Positions 34,255-42,852 of a stretch of 54,886 bases of DNA are shown piece after piece (positions within the stretch are counted from its first letter, which is position 1; each line of letters starts with the position of its first letter). The notes beneath the pieces were generated by a model that did not search any database, was not told the origin of the DNA, and was given only the letters and a program-made list of their open reading frames with translations. Made by a program: the position numbers and the translations under genes. Where the stretch lies: the NCBI GenBank assembly GCA_021648745.1, contig JAKISE010000011.1, positions 1 to 54,886 on the forward strand, written 5' to 3'. This DNA comes from Cyclobacteriaceae bacterium. Lineage in GTDB: Bacteria; Bacteroidota; Bacteroidia; Cytophagales; Cyclobacteriaceae.

Positions 34255-35034
34255 ATGCTCAAATACACTCATTTTTACCTCATACGCATCGAGTTCCTCG
34301 GGTTTAGGTACCACGGTTGGCAAAAGCAACCCAAGTTTAAGAGTGTGCATGGCATGATTGATAAAACGGTAGAGTTTGTACTCGGTCACACCAATTTTAA
34401 AACACTAGGTTGCGGCCGTACCGATGCCAAAGTTTCAGCTGATGACTATGCATTTGAATTATTTTTTAATGATGACATCATCCCTGAAAGACTGCTTCAC
34501 TCACTCAATAAAAACCTTCCTTCTGATATTAGAGCCAAATCAATTGACATTGTGGACTCTGAGTTCAACATCATTCAAGATGTAAAAATGAAGGAGTATC
34601 ACTATCACTTTTCATCTGGTGAAAAATCTCATCCTTTTAATGCTCCATTTATCCGTGACTTTGGGAAGGCATTGAATATGGATGATATGATGGCCGCTGT
34701 TCAATTGTTTGAAGGTAAGCATAATTTTAAACGATATGTGAGTAAACCTGTCCCCAAAACCGTGTTTGAAAGGAATATTATTAGTTCTGTAATTGAGCCT
34801 AATACAAAATTTTCGGACGGGTTTACAGCTTCAAATGCGTTTGTGTATAAAGTGAAAGCAAAAGGATTTTTGCGCTATCAAGTGCGTTTAATGATGGGAG
34901 CCTTAGTTGAAGTGGGCAGAGGAGTTTGGAGCGTTGATGATCTTAAGCAATCTCTCATCGATTATGAAGGCACACAAATTAAACATGTGGCTCCTTCCTC
35001 GGGATTAACATTGCATATGGTTGAGTTTGATTAA
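34255..35034 (+). CDS. truA: tRNA pseudouridine synthase A family protein
   Basis: A 259-residue TruA-type enzyme that converts uridines 38-40 of the tRNA anticodon arm to pseudouridine. The catalytic Asp57 is in GCGRTDAKVSA; other family parts are FRYHGWQKQP and FLRYQVRLMMGALVEVGRG. The RTDAKVSA wording (in place of the common RTDAGVHA) marks a divergent branch seen in Bacteroidota, so its exact target site is not certain. Confidence 0.9.
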   Translation: MLKYTHFYLIRIEFLGFRYHGWQKQPKFKSVHGMIDKTVEFVLGHTNFKTLGCGRTDAKVSADDYAFELFFNDDIIPERLLHSLNKNLPSDIRAKSIDIVDSEFNIIQDVKMKEYHYHFSSGEKSHPFNAPFIRDFGKALNMDDMMAAVQLFEGKHNFKRYVSKPVPKTVFERNIISSVIEPNTKFSDGFTASNAFVYKVKAKGFLRYQVRLMMGALVEVGRGVWSVDDLKQSLIDYEGTQIKHVAPSSGLTLHMVEFD

Positions 35035-35054
35035 ATCCTAAACAAGGTTGACTC

Positions 35055-35074
35055 GTACAAGCGCCCACTTGTAC
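35055..35074. promoter_or_regulatory. palindrome between truA and the yehS-like gene
   Basis: GTACAAG-CGCCCA-CTTGTAC is a perfect 7-6-7 palindrome, 20 bp upstream of the -7 box of the next gene. It could be an operator or the hairpin of a weak terminator for truA. Confidence 0.4.
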
Positions 35075-35093
35075 TTTGTCAGTATTTTATAAT

Positions 35094-35101
35094 TACTTTT
35101 G
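35094..35101 (+). promoter_or_regulatory. -7 element of the yehS-like gene
   Basis: TACTTTTG, exact TAnnTTTG, 15 bp before the ATG at 35117. A TTG lies 22 bp upstream inside the palindrome. A longer reading frame from a TTG at 35099 overlaps this element and is therefore rejected as start. Confidence 0.5.
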
Positions 35102-35116
35102 TACAAATGCTTTTCT

Positions 35117-35350
35117 ATGCTATCTAATAACGATATACTTAAAAAATTACGAGTAGCGCATAAAATGCGCAACGAAGATATAATTGACGTACTTAAATTG
35201 GTTGATTTTGAAATTTCCAAAGGAGCTTTAGGCGATATGTTCCGCAAAGATGATCATCCGAATTATGTGGAGGCAGGAGATCAAATACTTCGTAATTTTC
35301 TAAATGGCTTAATCATTAAACTTCGTGGTCCTATGCCAAAGAAGAAGTAA
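35117..35350 (+). CDS. DUF1456 (YehS-like) protein, single-domain form
   Basis: A 77-residue protein matching one repeat of DUF1456/YehS: LSNNDILKKLRVAHKMRNEDIIDVLKL, then GALGDMFRKDDHPNY. E. coli YehS contains two such units, so this is a half-length form. The function of the family is unknown. It is followed 9 bp later by the DUF1801 gene, so co-transcription is likely. Confidence 0.82.
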   Translation: MLSNNDILKKLRVAHKMRNEDIIDVLKLVDFEISKGALGDMFRKDDHPNYVEAGDQILRNFLNGLIIKLRGPMPKKK

Positions 35351-35359
35351 TATTGATGT

Positions 35360-35779
35360 ATGTCAGAGCCAAAAACCAAATTAAACGATGCAAGTGTTGT
35401 CAAATTTCTAGCCTCCATAGAAAACGAACAACAGCGGAAAGATAGTTTTGACATATTAGAATTGATGAAAGCTATAACCAAAGAAGAACCCAAGATGTGG
35501 GGTGATTCTATCATCGGATATGGTACTTATCATTACGTCTATGCTAGCGGCAAAGAAGCTGACTGGATGAGGATTGGTTTTTCACCCAGAAAGGGAAAAA
35601 TTAGTCTATATCTAATGTGTGGCGTAGAACATCCGCAAGAAATATTGGATCGAATTGGCAAATACAAAACGGGTAAATCTTGTTTTTATATCAATAAATT
35701 GAGAGACATAGATAGAGATGTATTGAAGGAGCTTATAGAATCCGCTGTTAACAAAATGAATGAACTCTATCCTCAATAG
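35360..35779 (+). CDS. DUF1801 domain protein
   Basis: A 139-residue DUF1801 protein (YdhG/Fra-like fold): EEPKMWGDSIIGYGTYHY, ADWMRIGFSPRKGKISLYLM and KTGKSCFYINKLRDID. A role linked to iron handling has been proposed for some relatives; nothing here proves it. It converges with the Lrp/AsnC gene after a 3-bp gap. Confidence 0.85.
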   Translation: MSEPKTKLNDASVVKFLASIENEQQRKDSFDILELMKAITKEEPKMWGDSIIGYGTYHYVYASGKEADWMRIGFSPRKGKISLYLMCGVEHPQEILDRIGKYKTGKSCFYINKLRDIDRDVLKELIESAVNKMNELYPQ

Positions 35780-35782
35780 AGT

Positions 35783-36250
35783 TTAGGCAAGAGGCAATAT
35801 TCGATCCTCTTTTACAGCAGTCATCACAAATGAGCTTTGCACCCTGCCAATATTATCTAGGGCTGCTAGTTTAGTTGCGATAAAAGTTTGGTATGCAATC
35901 ATATCCTTGGCTACTACTTTAAGCAAATAATCGACCATACCAGCAATATGGTAACACTCAATTACCTCTTTTAGTTTTTTTACTTCTAACTCAAACTGTT
36001 TAATATTACTTTGGTTATGCTTATCGAGAGTGATGGAGCAAAACGCCACAAGGTGCAAGCCTACTTTTTCTTTATCTATTCGCGTAGAGTACCCCGTTAT
36101 CACACCAGCTTGCTCCAGTTTTTTAATACGATCGAAAATGGGTGTATTCGTCATATTGAGTTCGGCTGCAATTTCTTTGATCTTTATTTTAGCATCTTTT
36201 TGAAGCAGGTGAATGATTTGAAGATCAATTTTATCAAGTGAGTAGTTCAT
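35783..36250 (-). CDS. Lrp/AsnC family transcription regulator
   Basis: A 155-residue regulator with an N-terminal HTH (LDKIDLQIIHLLQKDAKIKI, NTPIFDRIKKLEQAGVI) and a C-terminal RAM ligand domain (VIECYHIAGMVDYLLKV). It is transcribed away from the Cys/Met PLP-enzyme gene across a 163-bp shared region and probably controls that gene in response to an amino acid such as methionine or cysteine. Confidence 0.92.
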   Translation of the reverse strand: MNYSLDKIDLQIIHLLQKDAKIKIKEIAAELNMTNTPIFDRIKKLEQAGVITGYSTRIDKEKVGLHLVAFCSITLDKHNQSNIKQFELEVKKLKEVIECYHIAGMVDYLLKVVAKDMIAYQTFIATKLAALDNIGRVQSSFVMTAVKEDRILPLA

Positions 36251-36291
36251 TGGGCAGAATATTTTTCTTTTTTAGCGCATAAGAAGCACCA

Positions 36292-36299
36292 CAAAAGTA
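36292..36299 (-). promoter_or_regulatory. -7 element of the Lrp/AsnC gene
   Basis: On the minus strand TACTTTTG is an exact match, 41 bp before the start at 36250. No clear TTG was seen at -33. Confidence 0.45.
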
Positions 36300-36377
36300 A
36301 CTGTTTCTTTATTATTAATATACATAGTTATATTTTCTAATTTAACACAGTTATTAATTATATTTTTCTTTATAATG

Positions 36378-36385
36378 TAAATTTG
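36378..36385 (+). promoter_or_regulatory. -7 element of the Cys/Met PLP-enzyme gene
   Basis: TAAATTTG, exact, 28 bp before the ATG at 36414. The -33 region is AT-rich without TTG, as expected for an activator-dependent promoter. Confidence 0.5.
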
Positions 36386-36413
36386 CAAGAGAAAACAAAT
36401 AATCATTAAGGAT

Positions 36414-37658
36414 ATGAATACGAAAAATATGCAACCGGAGAGTTTAATGATGAGTTATGGTTACAAACCAGAACTTTCTGAAGGAGCCGTTAAGGTGCCT
36501 ATTTTTAACACATCCACCTTTGTGTTTAAAACAGCTGAAGAAGGAAAAGCTCAATTTGAATTAGCATATGGATTAAGGAACAAAAACGAGGGTGAAGAAC
36601 TTGGCTTAATCTATAGCAGAATAAACAATCCAAACTTAGAAATACTTGAAAACCGATTAGGATTATGGGATAAGGCTGATGACTGTGCTGTGTTTGAAAG
36701 TGGCATGTCTGCCATTAGCACGGTATTGCTCGAATTTTTAAAGCCTGGTGATTTATTACTATACAGCTCACCTACCTATGGAGGAACAGACCATTTTATT
36801 CATCACTTTTTGCCAACCATTGGAGTTGAAGGCGTAGGATTTGATGCTCATGATAGCAAAGAAGCCATTATTGAACTGGTAAATAAAACAGGTAAACAAG
36901 ATAGGCTTAAGTTGGTGTATTTAGAAACTCCTGCTAACCCCACAAACGACATTATTGACATTAAAATGTGCAGTGAAGTAGCAACTCATTTTAGCACAGA
37001 TGAGCATAAAACCTATGTGGCAGTTGATAACACCTATATGGGGCCTTTATGGTCACACCCTTTGCAAATTGGAGCTGATATGGTGCTCTATTCTGCTACC
37101 AAATATATTGGAGGGCATAGTGATTTAATTGCAGGTGCTGTTTCTGGCCATGCAGAGGCTATGCAACGAGTGAAGATATTGCGTACGTTTTTAGGCACTA
37201 TGGCGAGCCCAAATACATGCTGGCTAATGCTCCGTAGTTTAGAAACACTAAAGATTCGTATGGATCAGCAAACTAAAAATGCACAAGAAGTAGCTAAATT
37301 TTTAGATAGCCATCCTCATGTTGAAAAGGTATTTTACTTAGGCTTATTAAAGGAAGGAACGCCAGAGTATGCCGTGTACAAAAAGCAATACACAGCTCCA
37401 GGTGCAATGATCTCATTTACCATCAAAGGTGGAGAGCACGAGGCTTTTGCCTTTCTCAACAAGCTTGAATTAATGAAATTGGCTGTAAGCCTTGGCAGTA
37501 CCGAAAGTTTAGCTCAACACCCGGCTGCAATGACACATATTGACGTTGACCCAGAAAGTAGAAAGAAAATGGGTATCACCGATAACTTAGTTAGGCTCTC
37601 CATTGGTGTAGAAAATATTGATGATTTAGTAAGCGATATTAGCCAGGCATTGGATTAA
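36414..37658 (+). CDS. Cys/Met metabolism PLP-dependent enzyme (cystathionine gamma-synthase/methionine gamma-lyase family)
   Basis: A 414-residue fold-type I PLP enzyme. The PLP lysine is Lys230 in YSATKYIGGHSD; YSRINNPNLEILE, YLETPANPTNDIID and VAVDNTYMGPLWSHP are family blocks. It acts in transsulfuration or breaks methionine/cysteine to keto acids. Sequence alone does not separate gamma-synthase from gamma-lyase. Divergence from an Lrp-type gene suggests control by amino acids. Confidence 0.9.
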   Translation: MNTKNMQPESLMMSYGYKPELSEGAVKVPIFNTSTFVFKTAEEGKAQFELAYGLRNKNEGEELGLIYSRINNPNLEILENRLGLWDKADDCAVFESGMSAISTVLLEFLKPGDLLLYSSPTYGGTDHFIHHFLPTIGVEGVGFDAHDSKEAIIELVNKTGKQDRLKLVYLETPANPTNDIIDIKMCSEVATHFSTDEHKTYVAVDNTYMGPLWSHPLQIGADMVLYSATKYIGGHSDLIAGAVSGHAEAMQRVKILRTFLGTMASPNTCWLMLRSLETLKIRMDQQTKNAQEVAKFLDSHPHVEKVFYLGLLKEGTPEYAVYKKQYTAPGAMISFTIKGGEHEAFAFLNKLELMKLAVSLGSTESLAQHPAAMTHIDVDPESRKKMGITDNLVRLSIGVENIDDLVSDISQALD

Positions 37659-37670
37659 CTCAGATACTTG

Positions 37671-38873
37671 CTAGGTAAGTTCAAACGCTTGCCTAGCAAT
37701 CTCCAATTCTTCATTGGTAGGAATTACCCAAATAGCAACTGCAGATTCAAGAGTCGATATTTTTCGTTCACCACCTCTGGCTTTATTTAATTCAGCATCT
37801 ATTTCAATACCCAAATGACTGAGGCCGTCAACAGACATCGACCTGATGACTGCACTGTTCTCTCCTACCCCTGCCGTAAACACAACCGCATCTGGTTTGG
37901 CACCAATCGCAGCCATATAGGCGCCAATATACTTTTTTATACGGTATGTATAAATTGCTAATGCAAGCATAGCTTCTTTATCTCCAGCTTCTGCTCGCTC
38001 GGTAACACTGCGCATATCATTATCTCCAGCCAGCCCTTTTAAACCACTTTCTTTATTTAATAATGATTTAATCTCTGGCAGGCTATAACCGAGGGTTTCA
38101 TTTAAGTAGAAAATCACTCCTGGGTCGATATCGCCACTGCGAGTACCCATAACAAGACCTGGTAATGGAGTTAGGCCCAAAGTGGTATCAATGCTCTTAC
38201 CATTTTTAATGGCCGCCATACTGGCACCATTACCCAAGTGAATGGTAACGATATTTAGCTTATTCAATGGCTTATCCAATAAACTTGCAGCCCTTTTTGT
38301 GATATAACGATGAGACGTGCCATGAAATCCATACACACGAATGCCATTTTCTTCGTATAAACTGTTAGGTATAGCATAACGGTACGCCTCTTCAGGTAAT
38401 GAATGATGAAAAGCCGTATCAAACACTGCTATTTGGCGGGCATTAGTAAATATTTGCTCAGCTACTTCGATACCAATTAAATTGGCAGGATTATGCAATG
38501 GAGCCAAAGGCGAAAGCTCCTTAATTTTATCCTTTACTTCTTGGGTAATCTCAGTAGTACTAGAGAAACTCTCACCACCGTGTACCACCCTGTGGCCAAC
38601 TAAATCAATTTCTTTTGCAGAGCCAAGCACACCCCAAGCTGGGTCAATAAGCAACTCTGCAACTCGATTCATTCCTACCGTGTGATCTTTAATTGGGTTG
38701 GTTTCAATATGTTTTACTTCTTCATCCGAATCAGGATACTTTTTATGGGTAAGAATACTTTCATCCTCTCCTACTTTTTCGACCAAGCCCGTACAAAGCA
38801 CAGCACCCTTTGGCATGTCAAATAATTGATATTTGATAGAGGAACTTCCTGTATTTATAACGAGTACTTTCAT
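37671..38873 (-). CDS. ackA: acetate kinase
   Basis: A 400-residue acetate kinase, interconverting acetyl phosphate + ADP and acetate + ATP. Family features: VLVINTGSSSIKYQLF at the start, HRVVHGGE, FDTAFHHSLP, YGFHGTSHRY, and GNGASMAAI. It lies downstream of pta in the same direction (100-bp gap with an imperfect hairpin). An inverted repeat TTGCTAGG/CCTAGCAA (37668-37699) overlaps its last codons and may help end transcription from both sides. Confidence 0.96.
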   Translation of the reverse strand: MKVLVINTGSSSIKYQLFDMPKGAVLCTGLVEKVGEDESILTHKKYPDSDEEVKHIETNPIKDHTVGMNRVAELLIDPAWGVLGSAKEIDLVGHRVVHGGESFSSTTEITQEVKDKIKELSPLAPLHNPANLIGIEVAEQIFTNARQIAVFDTAFHHSLPEEAYRYAIPNSLYEENGIRVYGFHGTSHRYITKRAASLLDKPLNKLNIVTIHLGNGASMAAIKNGKSIDTTLGLTPLPGLVMGTRSGDIDPGVIFYLNETLGYSLPEIKSLLNKESGLKGLAGDNDMRSVTERAEAGDKEAMLALAIYTYRIKKYIGAYMAAIGAKPDAVVFTAGVGENSAVIRSMSVDGLSHLGIEIDAELNKARGGERKISTLESAVAIWVIPTNEELEIARQAFELT

Positions 38874-38889
38874 TGCTACTTAGTTATCG

Positions 38890-38967
38890 GTTATTTGGTT
38901 AATAGTTATTTGTTTGGATGATTAATTAGCAGAATTACTATTAACAAATAACTCACTAACCAATAAC
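38890..38967. other. imperfect hairpin between pta and ackA
   Basis: A 23-bp arm at 38890-38912 pairs with 38945-38967 (GTTATTTGGTTA against TAACCAATAAC and flanks, a few mismatches). As it lies within a likely pta-ackA transcript it may tune ackA expression. Confidence 0.45.
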
Positions 38968-38973
38968 TAGTTT

Positions 38974-41070
38974 TTACCCTTCCTGTGCTTGAATGGCAGT
39001 AATGATTACGGTATTAACAATATCCTCTACCAAACAACCACGACTTAAGTCGTTTACTGGCTTATTAAGACCTTGCAATACAGGCCCAATAGCAATCGCA
39101 CCCGTTTCCCTTTGCACAGCCTTATAAGTATTATTCCCAGTGTTCAAATCAGGAAAAACAAGCACCGTAGCCTGCCCTGCTACTTCTGAGTTCGGTAGTT
39201 TTTTTAGTCCTACCGCAATATCTACAGCCGCATCGTATTGAATAGGGCCTTCGACCATAAATTGAGGTGCCTTTTCTTTAAAAAGCTTAGTTGCTCTTCT
39301 CACTTTCTCTACTTCCTCTCCTTTTCCTGAGTCACCTGAAGAATAAGATAACATGGCCACTTTTGGCTCAATTCCAAATCTAAGGGTAGTTTCTGCGGAA
39401 GAAATGGCAATCTCAGCCAACTCTTCTGCCGTTGGGTTAGGGTTTACGGCACAATCACCATAAGCCACTACTCTATCATCTAAGAGCATAAAGAATACCG
39501 ATGAAACCACTTTATAACCAGGTTTTGTTTTGATAAACTGTAATGCAGGTCTTATGGTGTGCTGCGTTGTATGTGCTGCTCCAGACACCATACCGTCAGC
39601 TTCTCCTTTGTGCACCATCATGGTGCCAAAGTACGATACATCGTGCATTAAATCGGTTGCCATTTCTAATGAAACGCCCTTTTTCTTTCTAAGCTTGAAG
39701 AGCTCTTTGGCATAGCCTTTACTTTTTGTAGTATTATCTGGATCGATAATGGCCGTTTTATCGAAATCGATTATTAACCCAAGTGTTTTTGCACGGTTCT
39801 TAATTTCCTCAGCATTGCCAAGAACGATCATATCAACCACATCTTTCTTCTGAAGGATTTCAATGGATTGTAATACCCGGTCGTCATTACCCTCTGGCAA
39901 CACAATTCTTTTGCGATTGCTAGCTGCGAGTTTTTGTAACTGATAGATAAACATTTTAGGAGTCATTCCAGCCGCTTGTGTACTAACCACACGTTCCTCA
40001 AATGCTTTTAAATCAACGTGTTGATCGAATAATTCTAACGCAATATTAATTTTTCGATCGCTCAAATTAGTAATGGAAGAACTGACATTTCCTGCATTTA
40101 CAGAGGTCTGGAAGGTGAAATCCTTGACAGACAACACAGGAAACATATTGGGCAAACCTTCTAGCAATTTGAATACTTCTTTGGGTGGATCAAAGCCACC
40201 TGTAAGCACCATACCCGAAATGCTCGGAAAATTCTGTGATCGATTTGCTTGCAACGCCCCCATTAAGATATCAATCCTATCCCCTGGTGTGATTGCCACA
40301 CTCCCATCTTTCATCATTTTGAGGTAGTTATTCAGTTGCATGGCTACCGACTGAAATGAGGTGGCTAAGTTATCCAATTGGTCTTCTCCAAAAAGCACGT
40401 GTGCATCTAATTGTTGCGCTACTTCTCTTAGTGTTGGACTACTCAAAATAGGATCAACTGGAACCACAGAATGAAATCCTGAAATAGCAGGAAGCTGGTT
40501 CTTCATTTCTTTGAGAAGTTCTTTTTTACGTCCCTCCTGTACTCGGTTGATAATCACTCCTAAAATCTTGGTGTCTTGATGATGGAAAGTTTCAATCGCC
40601 ATCGTCAAAGGGTTCAAAATTTCATCCAGTGCTCTACCCAGTCCTTGTCCTATTATCAAGACAGGCAACCCTAAATTCTTAGCTACTAGTGCATTAATAT
40701 CAAACTCAAAATAAGACCCTTCCCCTATATAATCAGATCCTTCAACTATGATAAAATCATTTTCTTCTTCTAAGGCTTTAAATTTGAGAAGAATTGTCTC
40801 CACAAACTCATCAATATTGCCTTTACCAATTAGTTTTTGAGCTTCTTTTCGATAATAGACAAATGACTCCTCATATGACTGAGTAAGGTTATACCTTGAA
40901 CATATCAGTTCAATATTTTTATCTTTCTTTCCATCTATGCTATCTCTAATAATAGGCTTAAAAAAAGCCACCTTAGGAGTCTTCCGAAGAATGGTTTCAT
41001 ACACCCCCAGTGTAATCAATGATTTACCTGAATAGGGCTCGGCTGATGAGATAAAAATAGACTTTATCAT
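38974..41070 (-). CDS. pta: phosphate acetyltransferase (long form)
   Basis: A 698-residue long-form Pta. The N-terminal BioD-like P-loop region begins IKSIFISSAEPYSGKSLI, a DRTGG domain lies in the middle (~215-330), and the catalytic domain from ~365 shows KRIVLPEGNDDRVLQ, MVSGAAHTTQHTIRP and PDLNTGNNTYKAVQR. It makes acetyl phosphate from acetyl-CoA (or the reverse) with ackA. A -7 element lies 18 bp upstream of its ATG. Confidence 0.95.
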   Translation of the reverse strand: MIKSIFISSAEPYSGKSLITLGVYETILRKTPKVAFFKPIIRDSIDGKKDKNIELICSRYNLTQSYEESFVYYRKEAQKLIGKGNIDEFVETILLKFKALEEENDFIIVEGSDYIGEGSYFEFDINALVAKNLGLPVLIIGQGLGRALDEILNPLTMAIETFHHQDTKILGVIINRVQEGRKKELLKEMKNQLPAISGFHSVVPVDPILSSPTLREVAQQLDAHVLFGEDQLDNLATSFQSVAMQLNNYLKMMKDGSVAITPGDRIDILMGALQANRSQNFPSISGMVLTGGFDPPKEVFKLLEGLPNMFPVLSVKDFTFQTSVNAGNVSSSITNLSDRKINIALELFDQHVDLKAFEERVVSTQAAGMTPKMFIYQLQKLAASNRKRIVLPEGNDDRVLQSIEILQKKDVVDMIVLGNAEEIKNRAKTLGLIIDFDKTAIIDPDNTTKSKGYAKELFKLRKKKGVSLEMATDLMHDVSYFGTMMVHKGEADGMVSGAAHTTQHTIRPALQFIKTKPGYKVVSSVFFMLLDDRVVAYGDCAVNPNPTAEELAEIAISSAETTLRFGIEPKVAMLSYSSGDSGKGEEVEKVRRATKLFKEKAPQFMVEGPIQYDAAVDIAVGLKKLPNSEVAGQATVLVFPDLNTGNNTYKAVQRETGAIAIGPVLQGLNKPVNDLSRGCLVEDIVNTVIITAIQAQEG

Positions 41071-41087
41071 TACTAAAATGTTTGGTG

Positions 41088-41095
41088 CAAAAGTA
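41088..41095 (-). promoter_or_regulatory. -7 element of pta-ackA
   Basis: TACTTTTG on the minus strand, exact, 17 bp upstream of the pta start. The spacing suggests a short leader. Confidence 0.5.
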
Positions 41096-41230
41096 GCTTA
41101 ACCAAGGCGAACTGCGAAGTTCAAAACTTTAAACCTTTGTATATGGCTTGCTGAAAAACCATATCTAGGGTAAGTATAATTTTGAATATTATTTATCTCA
41201 ATTCAAAAACAAGTTTATGTGGCATCTACC

Positions 41231-41238
41231 TATATTTG
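41231..41238 (+). promoter_or_regulatory. -7 element of the OmpA-like lipoprotein gene
   Basis: TATATTTG, exact, 25 bp before the ATG at 41264. No TTG box was found upstream. Confidence 0.5.
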
Positions 41239-41263
41239 CTATGCAAAATAAAACAATAATTTT

Positions 41264-42214
41264 ATGCGAAATTTACTCGTTTTTATGGCTCTTGTTAGCA
41301 TTTCTGTTAGCTGTATCGTTCCTAAAAAGCAATTTGACGAATTATTAGCCGAAAAAGTTAAAATGGAAGCCGACATGCTTGATATGCAATCAGAAATAGC
41401 TGATCTAACAACTACAAAAGATAGTTTAGAAGTAGCACTTGAAACAACTTCTATAAACAAAGACGCTATAGAAAAAGAATTAGCAAAAACAGCTACTGAT
41501 ATATCCAACTTGCAAGCCGAACACGACAAATTGCAAACTTATTATAATAATGCCCTTAATAATAGCAGCAAAATGACACGTGATATGAAAGAACAGCATG
41601 AACGATTGCTTGCTATGCAAGAAACCTTAGATGAAGCTACCTATAGTAATAAGCAGCTTGAGGATAGCTTAACACTGCGTGAGGCCAAGGTAGCAGAGTT
41701 GGAAAGAATCGTTAACGAATCGCAACATGCAATTGGTGAACTTAAAGGAAATTTGAGTGCTGCATTGCTCGATTTTGGCAAAAGCGATTTAACCATTGAG
41801 CAGCGAAATGGCAAAATTTACGTTTCTCTATCAGAGCAACTTTTGTTTAAATCTAGTAGCATAGAAGTAGACCCTAAAGGTGTTAAAGCATTACAACAGC
41901 TTGCAGGAGTGTTAGAAACCACTCCCGATATACACATTTTAATTGAAGGCCATACCGATAATGTTCCTATCTCTGGAAAATCAAAATACATGCAAGACAA
42001 CTGGGATTTAAGTGTGCTTAGAGCTACTTCTATTGTTAAAATATTGGTTAGAGCAGGTGTTGATCCAATAGCACTTACTCCTGCTGGTAGAGGAGAAAAC
42101 TTACCTGTGGCCAGCAATGACACAGCTGAACACAAAGCGCTAAATAGAAGAATCGAAATTATTATTACACCGGATTTGGATAAACTCTTTGCTATTTTAG
42201 AACAAAGTCAGTAA
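41264..42214 (+). CDS. OmpA-family lipoprotein with coiled coil
   Basis: A 316-residue lipoprotein (SVSC, Cys17) with a long coiled coil (~20-165, rich in E/K/L heptads) and a C-terminal OmpA peptidoglycan-binding domain (ILIEGHTDNVPISGK, NWDLSVLRATSIVK, NRRIEIII). It probably tethers the outer membrane to peptidoglycan. Confidence 0.92.
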   Translation: MRNLLVFMALVSISVSCIVPKKQFDELLAEKVKMEADMLDMQSEIADLTTTKDSLEVALETTSINKDAIEKELAKTATDISNLQAEHDKLQTYYNNALNNSSKMTRDMKEQHERLLAMQETLDEATYSNKQLEDSLTLREAKVAELERIVNESQHAIGELKGNLSAALLDFGKSDLTIEQRNGKIYVSLSEQLLFKSSSIEVDPKGVKALQQLAGVLETTPDIHILIEGHTDNVPISGKSKYMQDNWDLSVLRATSIVKILVRAGVDPIALTPAGRGENLPVASNDTAEHKALNRRIEIIITPDLDKLFAILEQSQ

Positions 42215-42271
42215 GAAATTAAAGAAAACGTGACCAGAAACTGATTATTGTATTTGGCATTTCGTTAACTT

Positions 42272-42802
42272 ATGAAAGGATTATCAATAGGTATTGGTGG
42301 TGTAAGCAGAGCTGGAAAAACTAGGCTGTCTAACTACATTAAATCACTTTACCCTAACAAAAGTACTTTTCTCATTGAAATGGATGACTTTGTGAAAGAC
42401 GAAGCAGACATACCGAAAGTAAAGGATTATACCAACTGGGAACATCCAATATCAGTTGATTTTGAGCGCATTAAGGCCGTATTAGAAGAGGCCATTTGCC
42501 AATATGATATTGTAATTACCGAAGGAATATTAATATTTTATTCGGAAGAATTAAACCAGTTATTTGATAAGCGAGTGTTTATTAATGTACCCAAAACTGT
42601 TTTCTATAAGCGTAGAAAAGAAGAAACCAGATGGGGAGCGGAACCTGATTGGTATTTAGATTACGTTTGGGAAAGCTACCTTAAATATGGCAAGTTAAAG
42701 GATACAGACAATAACACCCTCTACATTCACGGTACTGAAGATTGGTCGCCAATGTTGTTAGACGAACATTTATTTAAAGTGGAATTAGTGCCAAGTGCAT
42801 AA
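42272..42802 (+). CDS. small P-loop kinase (uridine/nicotinamide riboside kinase-like)
   Basis: A 176-residue P-loop protein with Walker A GGVSRAGKTRLS, MDDFVKDEADIPKV and NWEHPISVDFERI, the pattern of NRK/uridine kinase-type enzymes. It phosphorylates a nucleoside or a similar small substrate; which one is unknown. Its stop is followed by the terminator of the convergent gene. Confidence 0.8.
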   Translation: MKGLSIGIGGVSRAGKTRLSNYIKSLYPNKSTFLIEMDDFVKDEADIPKVKDYTNWEHPISVDFERIKAVLEEAICQYDIVITEGILIFYSEELNQLFDKRVFINVPKTVFYKRRKEETRWGAEPDWYLDYVWESYLKYGKLKDTDNNTLYIHGTEDWSPMLLDEHLFKVELVPSA

Positions 42803-42828
42803 AAAAAAGAGTGCTAATACTAACACTC
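42801..42828 (-). terminator. intrinsic terminator of the sortilin-like gene
   Basis: On the minus strand, GAGTG (42828-42824) and CACTC (42813-42809), extended by two further pairs, form a stem followed by eight T (42808-42801). It lies 24 bp after the stop codon of the gene at 42853-45924. Confidence 0.7.
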
Positions 42829-42852
42829 CCTTTCTCAATTATTTACAATTAG